A DNA stretch of 64,000 bases from Lepidodermella squamata (lineage: Eukaryota > Gastrotricha), in assembly GCA_047495785.1 (NCBI GenBank), contig JBLDXI010000007.1:4340001-4404000 (forward strand), written 5' to 3'. Shown here piece by piece: positions 59,192 through 64,000 of this stretch (the first letter of the stretch is position 1; every line of letters starts with the position of its first letter). A program made the position numbers and the translations under genes. Under the pieces are notes generated by a model. It saw nothing but the letters and a program-made list of their open reading frames with translations, was not told where the DNA came from and did no database searches.

Positions 59192-59878
59192 CGCCGAGTT
59201 CTTCATGATATTTAGAATCAGTAAGAACACGTTATCCGCCGTTGAAAACGTGTTGCAATTAAGAATGTGCGACAGCTGTCTATAAATTGGTAGTTCTTCG
59301 CCTTGGCCACCTTTTGTGTATTGAAATTACAAGAATCACTTCGGATCATGATTTATCTTGTGAGGCATGTAGACAACAAAAAAGAAATTCTCCTTCTCAG
59401 TGATTGTAGCAAAATCGTGAATAAAAATCGGCACAAACCTGCTCATTCCTACTCATTTCTAAACTCCCAGTCATTGTGCAAACTTTGTTTTTTTGCAGAA
59501 AGCAGCTAATTTTTTAGGCTTTTTCGAAAAGTAAATTGGTGGAGCCTGTAACCGTTTTGCATGTGATTTTTCAGCTGAGTCTGTTTCGAGTTGGACAATT
59601 TAAAAAATGTCAGAAATCAGGAATGAGGAGTAGGAGTGAATTTTATAATAATTGTTCTATGAATCCTCAATTCCTCCGCAGCTAAATGCATTATTTGATG
59701 TAGTAAATCTGACTGCCATTGTTATGTCACGTTTTAGCACAAACGCATCTTGAGAGACCTGCATTTGGTCATCGCAACCAATTGCACACCCTGGGCGACA
59801 AATAGAAAACATTCGAGCTCAAGCACCTCGGGAGCAGATGAGATGCGGAAATAGGCGCATTAAGGCTTTCATTAACTA
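59192..59878. other. 3' flank of channel copy B
   Basis: Duplicate of 51022-51708. Confidence 0.5.
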
Positions 59879-62858
59879 CAGTGCTCCCTCGTTAGTGGCA
59901 CCCTCCTTAAAAGAACTCCCTCGTTTGTAGACCGTAATTTTGGACCCTGCTAAATAAATTAGTAGTAAATTTTTAATTAAACACAAAATAATTATTTGAT
60001 AAATTTAAAAAATTAAGCGTCAAAAATTAAAATAATAAAGCGTTCCTAGAAACCTAGCGGCGCGTTGTCGTGATTTTAGGCACTAAGCTGTTCTTGTGGC
60101 TTTGAAATGACTGTGATTATGCAACAGAGTGTGTGGATTAGCTGCCACTCAAATCGTGCTGCGAGTCGTCCTGCTTTTTTAGGTAAAACTCCATCAGAAA
60201 TTCACCAGCTAGTTCATCAGAAACTAATTGGTAATTCGTTTCAACATCTATAAAAATGCCCTCCTATCTTCAATCTTCTTGATTTGCAGATTTTTCTGAG
60301 GTCAATAGCTGATCAATTAAACACCCATTGAGTTGCCCTGATTTATCATGTTTTAGCAGTTTTCCTGACCAGAATAGCTTTTTTAATTTATCAACATGAT
60401 CGAATTAGGATTAGAAATCGTGAATTTTGTCAGGAAAAAATGAAACTTCGTGGTATTTTTTAAGAGTTAATCTAGTTTCGTCAGCTAATATTTGCGTTTT
60501 GTCAGCTAATTCCTGTTTTTGTCAGAAGTATCTTTTTCTGACAGCAATGACTCTTTTTGACAGCAGAACTGCAATTTACCAGCTAGTTTAATGTTTATTG
60601 TAATTCAAACCATATTTCGCTAGCTAAGATCATATAAATGCGAATTACACATTTTTCTAACTATTTCAATATTCGGGTTGAAATGAATCCACGGCCAGTT
60701 TCAACGAATACTACGTGCGCACAGTCAGTCCAAAAAATCTGTTGAACCCGCATTTTTGGCACTTTCGACGCATCATAACAGCACAAATATGAATCGCTTG
60801 GGCTGCGAACTAGTCAGGGTTAGAGGGTTAGAAAAAGGCGGTATACAAGACTGTCAAGTTTTCATCCTGGGGGTGTCGATATGAGTTTGACGCAACGATA
60901 GAAGCGTGATAATTCCTTGTTATTCTGTAGAGTGATAGGTGTGGGGGTAGTAGAGAGGGAGTTCGGGTTCGATTTCACAAAAGTATATCATACATAGGTA
61001 GTTCGAGTAGTTACAGGCAATCAAGGTAAATTTTCGCTTTTTGCAATCATTTTCCTACTTTCTTTTTCTTGCGAAAAAATTAGCACTAATGTTAAAAGAT
61101 GAAACTACGGTAATTACTACGGTAGGACTAAGGAAAAAATCGGTTGACTTGGCGGCCGGACATTGCCGAAGCAGGGCGATTACGGCAATGACCTCTAATT
61201 GGCATTTTCCGCGATATTACCCAGTAGCGCGCAGTAGACGTTTAACATTTTAGATAATTTTAATTTTATTCAAAATTAGCTGATAAATAGTAGTTCTGCT
61301 GTTAAAAAGAGTCATTGCTGTCAGAAAACGATACTTCTGACAAAAACAGGAATTAGCTGACGGAACAAGGAATTAGCTGACAAAACAATATACACCCTTT
61401 TTTAACGATTCGGTAGTTATTTCTCCATTATTGAAATAACCCCGCTGGAATAAACCGTGAGCCGTGGGAAATGACTAGTAAAATCCAGGTTTTTCTGATC
61501 GAAATTCTTGAATTTTCCACACTAAATGATGAATTTTTTCCAGTTTTTTTCAAAATAATTTCCCAGCTGTGTTGCGTAATCAAGCGAAGAATCAAGTCCT
61601 TGTTTTCAGATTTAATTGAATTTAGATAAATAGAGTTATTCTCATAATAAACCGATTTAATCGTTCGAGTTGTGCTGAGTCATTGTAATTAGTAGCCGAT
61701 TTTCGATAGTCTATAGGCCTGATCTACCATGAAACTGGCTGCCACTACTCTACGATTTCATTGCTCAACGCCTTGGCAATTTTACGGGTTTTTTTCACAA
61801 CTTTTAATCATTCGATTTTGACTTTGAAAATCGCAACATCCCGAGGAGGGGCGGCGGGAGCTTCTGCCCGATTTTTTACCTTGATCTGATCTGAAGGCCA
61901 GTCGAATGAAAATCAGATCACGCCTGAGAAGATCCAAATTTATTCCATTCAAGCGAAACACCTATCGAACCGTTCCCTGTTGACGGAACCACACGTCTTA
62001 TGCCTTGAAATTAGTCCGTAATTGCTCAATGCCATTAATGCGATGAATTTAAAACAGAAAAATTCAGGTTAACCGCGAAAGAATTATCGAAAATACATAA
62101 TTCATCTTAATTTTTTCAAATTTCATATTAATTGGTCATTTTTTAAATAATTCTAGGAATTTTAGGCGAAGCATGACTTCTGAGAATGTTAGGCTGAATT
62201 TGCTGGTGATTTATTCAGAAGTATTCTGGTCAATCTTGACCAAGGTGATTGATTTTTTAAGCTGTGATTTCAAATGAAATTGTTTGCGAAATCGGACGAT
62301 CTGGGCATTTTGAAGTAAATTGAAATAATGAGCAGGGTGCGAAGTACAGGGGTGCTGGGGTGTCGCGACACCCCAGCTTCGGGATTCCAAACAGAGGAAG
62401 GCTGAAAATACCACAGGGAGGACCCTTTGGTTTCTTCGGCTTCGTGCTGGAAACTTGCCAGAAAACACCTCAGCTCCCGGATCCTACATCGCACACTGAT
62501 AATGAGATTCCAGGTTTTGTTATTATTCTGAGTTCCGTAACCCCAGGCAGGACTTAAAATCAGAGTAAAGAAACAAGGCCAGCCAGCCAAATCAAAGCCG
62601 CCCGGGCAACTCAGAAAAAAACTTTGCGACGAACTTATGATTCATAGTGTTATTGTTTCACAGCCTTCAGCGAGCGAAATTTGTGATGACACGTAATCCG
62701 TGTCCGTCTCTTTCTGCGCGTTGGCATGGCAACTGTCTTAAGACGTAGAAACGGTCTATTTTTAGCTTCTGCATTCAATTACAGCCCTCGTTATAGCTTT
62801 CCCTTGTTTAAAGACCGGGTCTGGCTCCCGACCCAGTGCTTTTATCGAGGGAGCACTG
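59879..62858. mobile_element. Tigger/pogo-like element, copy 3 (array end)
   Basis: Full-length copy with the same ends. TA flanks are at 59877-59878 and 62859-62860. After it the sequence leaves the repeat unit (TATTTACC instead of TATTCATT), which defines the right border of the array. Confidence 0.9.
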
Positions 62859-62875
62859 TATTTACCACACTGTGG

Positions 62876-63135
62876 ATGGGGAGCAAGTGGTCGAGCGGTC
62901 CCAGCACCTCACTGGCGGCGAAGAGGCACGGGTTCAATCCCCAGAACCGCAACACCGTGTAGGACGCCATTCACCGGCAATCAAGATATGGCTACTCAGT
63001 ACACAAAGCCTGGGAACCATGGTACGACCATCAACCATGGGTATAGTGGACTCATAAGCCTTGTGATGATGTCTGATACCAAATGCTAAATGTCGAAAGG
63101 CAACTTGCATAAATAAAGAGTATGAGTATGAGTAT
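62876..63135 (+). mobile_element. tRNA-derived SINE
   Basis: A pol III box A-like TGGTCGAGCGG (62888-62898) and box B GGTTCAATCCC (62931-62941) are spaced as in tRNA genes with a long variable arm (Leu/Ser type). An unrelated body and a (GTATGA)3 tail at ~63118-63135 follow. The tRNA part lacks a convincing full cloverleaf, so it is not called a tRNA gene. Confidence 0.7.
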
Positions 63136-63920
63136 GCTGAAACAATACCTAGAGAAAATTATTGAATTTAACAGGAGTACTTTTATTAATTTTATGGATG
63201 AAAAAAGCACAGTCGACCGCGACCAAGTGTACGAAGCGCTCGAGGGTCTAGCAGTTTCTCGCAGTCTTATAGTTATAGATAATATCAAGGCTTTATACAA
63301 GGACATTTACACATTGCCACTGTGCGAGTAAATGGCGTAAGCGCGAAACCCTTCCGGGTGACTAAGGGACTAAGGCTTCCCACTGTCCCCCCTGGCTATT
63401 TATAGTTGAATTAAATGCAGTCTGCAAGAGAAAACGATGAGTGGCAAATGTTACTAGCGGCTGTCGCAAGATTTGGAGGAAAAGCAATTACCGTAGTTGT
63501 TCCAATAGTAGCCCAGGGTTGAGGGGCCAATTCGGTTCGTAAATATCAAAAATATCAAATTCACCAAATTCGTAAATATCAAAAATATCAAATTCACCAA
63601 CAATTATTTTTCGAAATTTTTGAAAATCTCGAGGTTAAAATTTTAGTAGCCCGGGCTGCTGTAGGAACAAATAAGGTACTTATAGATGTTTTTGTTGGGG
63701 TGGGCGGACAGTTGAGATTTAAAATTAACGTTCCAAAAACTAAATTTATGAGAGTCAATAAAAATAACTGTAATTTACATTAACCTTTTTCTATCTACTG
63801 GCAGTTGATTGAGGAAGCCGATCAGTTCGTTTATTGCGGAAGTGTTATCACGTCTGACGGCAGGTGTAAGGCTGATATAAGGACTCGTTTGGCAAATTTT
63901 CAGATTTATCTGTTAATGAC
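63130..63920 (+). mobile_element. decayed LINE reverse transcriptase, split by a MITE
   Basis: 63130-63310 reads EKIIEFNRSTFINFMDEKST, VDRDQVYEALEG, NIKALYKD, matching the RT core around the catalytic palm. A shifted frame then gives VRVNGVSAKPFRVTKGLRLP. After a MITE it resumes with LKINVPKTKFMRVN and FVYCGSVITSDGRC.KADIRTRLA (63720-63910). The order and motifs are those of RTE/CR1-like non-LTR elements. Frameshifts make it dead. Confidence 0.75.
63498..63669. mobile_element. short MITE, copy 2
   Basis: Similar to 29654-29797. Ends TGTTCC and GGAACA with AGTAGCCC/GGGCTGCT inside. It interrupts the LINE and contains a 33-bp unit repeated twice at 63536-63601. Confidence 0.7.
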
Positions 63921-63983
63921 CATTCACCCCTAGGTGCTCTCGGTCCAGGAGCAGAGTCGTTAGCACATTACATATCATATATG

Positions 63984-64000
63984 CATATATATATATATAT
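63984..64000. repeat. AT microsatellite at the window edge
   Basis: ATATAT run continuing to the end of the window. Confidence 0.9.

Larger units (their letters stand above)
51709..59878. repeat. 8,170-bp tandem duplication, unit 2
   Basis: Second full unit, same content and order as 43539-51708. Confidence 0.95.

Noticed and set aside
62880-62950. Functional tRNA gene
   Set aside because: Boxes A and B are present but I could not build stable acceptor and anticodon stems, and a SINE-type body and tail follow.

Overview
This is metazoan nuclear DNA from an invertebrate. Genes are split by very short GT-AG introns, mostly 38-60 bp. They encode animal families: a calcyphosin-type EF-hand protein, a flavin-containing monooxygenase, a SAM-TIR-NB-ARC-ankyrin receptor and Cys-loop channel subunits. 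Metazoan-style AATAAA signals follow many stop codons. The exact taxon cannot be read from the sequence. The second half is dense in nested transposable elements.

Layout. Bases 1.2-11.4 kb hold four ordinary genes: a secreted ankyrin-repeat protein (+), a calcyphosin-like protein (+), a SAM-TIR-NB-ARC protein with an in-frame ankyrin module after a TGA (-), and an FMO (-). Bases 12.6-18.2, 31.7-32.9 and 41.5-43.1 kb hold one family of small single-pass membrane proteins. They have a signal peptide, a usually proline-rich ectodomain and a C-terminal TM helix with a Cys-rich tail, and share exon phases. I see seven genes and one pseudogene.

The pseudogene is cut in two, at 18189 and 31742, by a 13.55 kb element. 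That element has ~230 bp terminal inverted repeats and a broken Mutator-like (MULE) DDE transposase. Other elements sit inside it: LINE pieces, a 4.4 kb inverted-repeat element with arrays of TACAG/CTGTA palindromes, and MITEs. Bases 33.2-35.5 kb hold three further inverted-repeat elements, two of them nested.

Bases 36-59 kb carry three genes of an unusual design: signal peptide, two copies of an unrecognised Cys-containing extracellular domain, a Ser/Thr-rich linker, then a full Cys-loop ligand-gated channel module with four TM helices. The second and third genes lie in an 8,170 bp unit that is tandemly repeated with no difference I could see. The unit begins with a 2,980 bp non-autonomous pogo/Tigger-like element, and a third copy of that element closes the array at 62858. 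The flanking TA dinucleotides fit unequal recombination between two such elements flanking one ancestral gene.

The last kilobase holds a tRNA-derived SINE, a decayed LINE reverse transcriptase and an AT microsatellite.

The most interesting objects are the ectodomain-mucin-Cys-loop chimeras with their fresh tandem duplication, the giant MULE that splits a gene, and the SAM-TIR-NB-ARC gene with its in-frame TGA. Gene models were built by eye from splice sites, reading frame and paralogue comparison. 5' ends of several small genes are unresolved.
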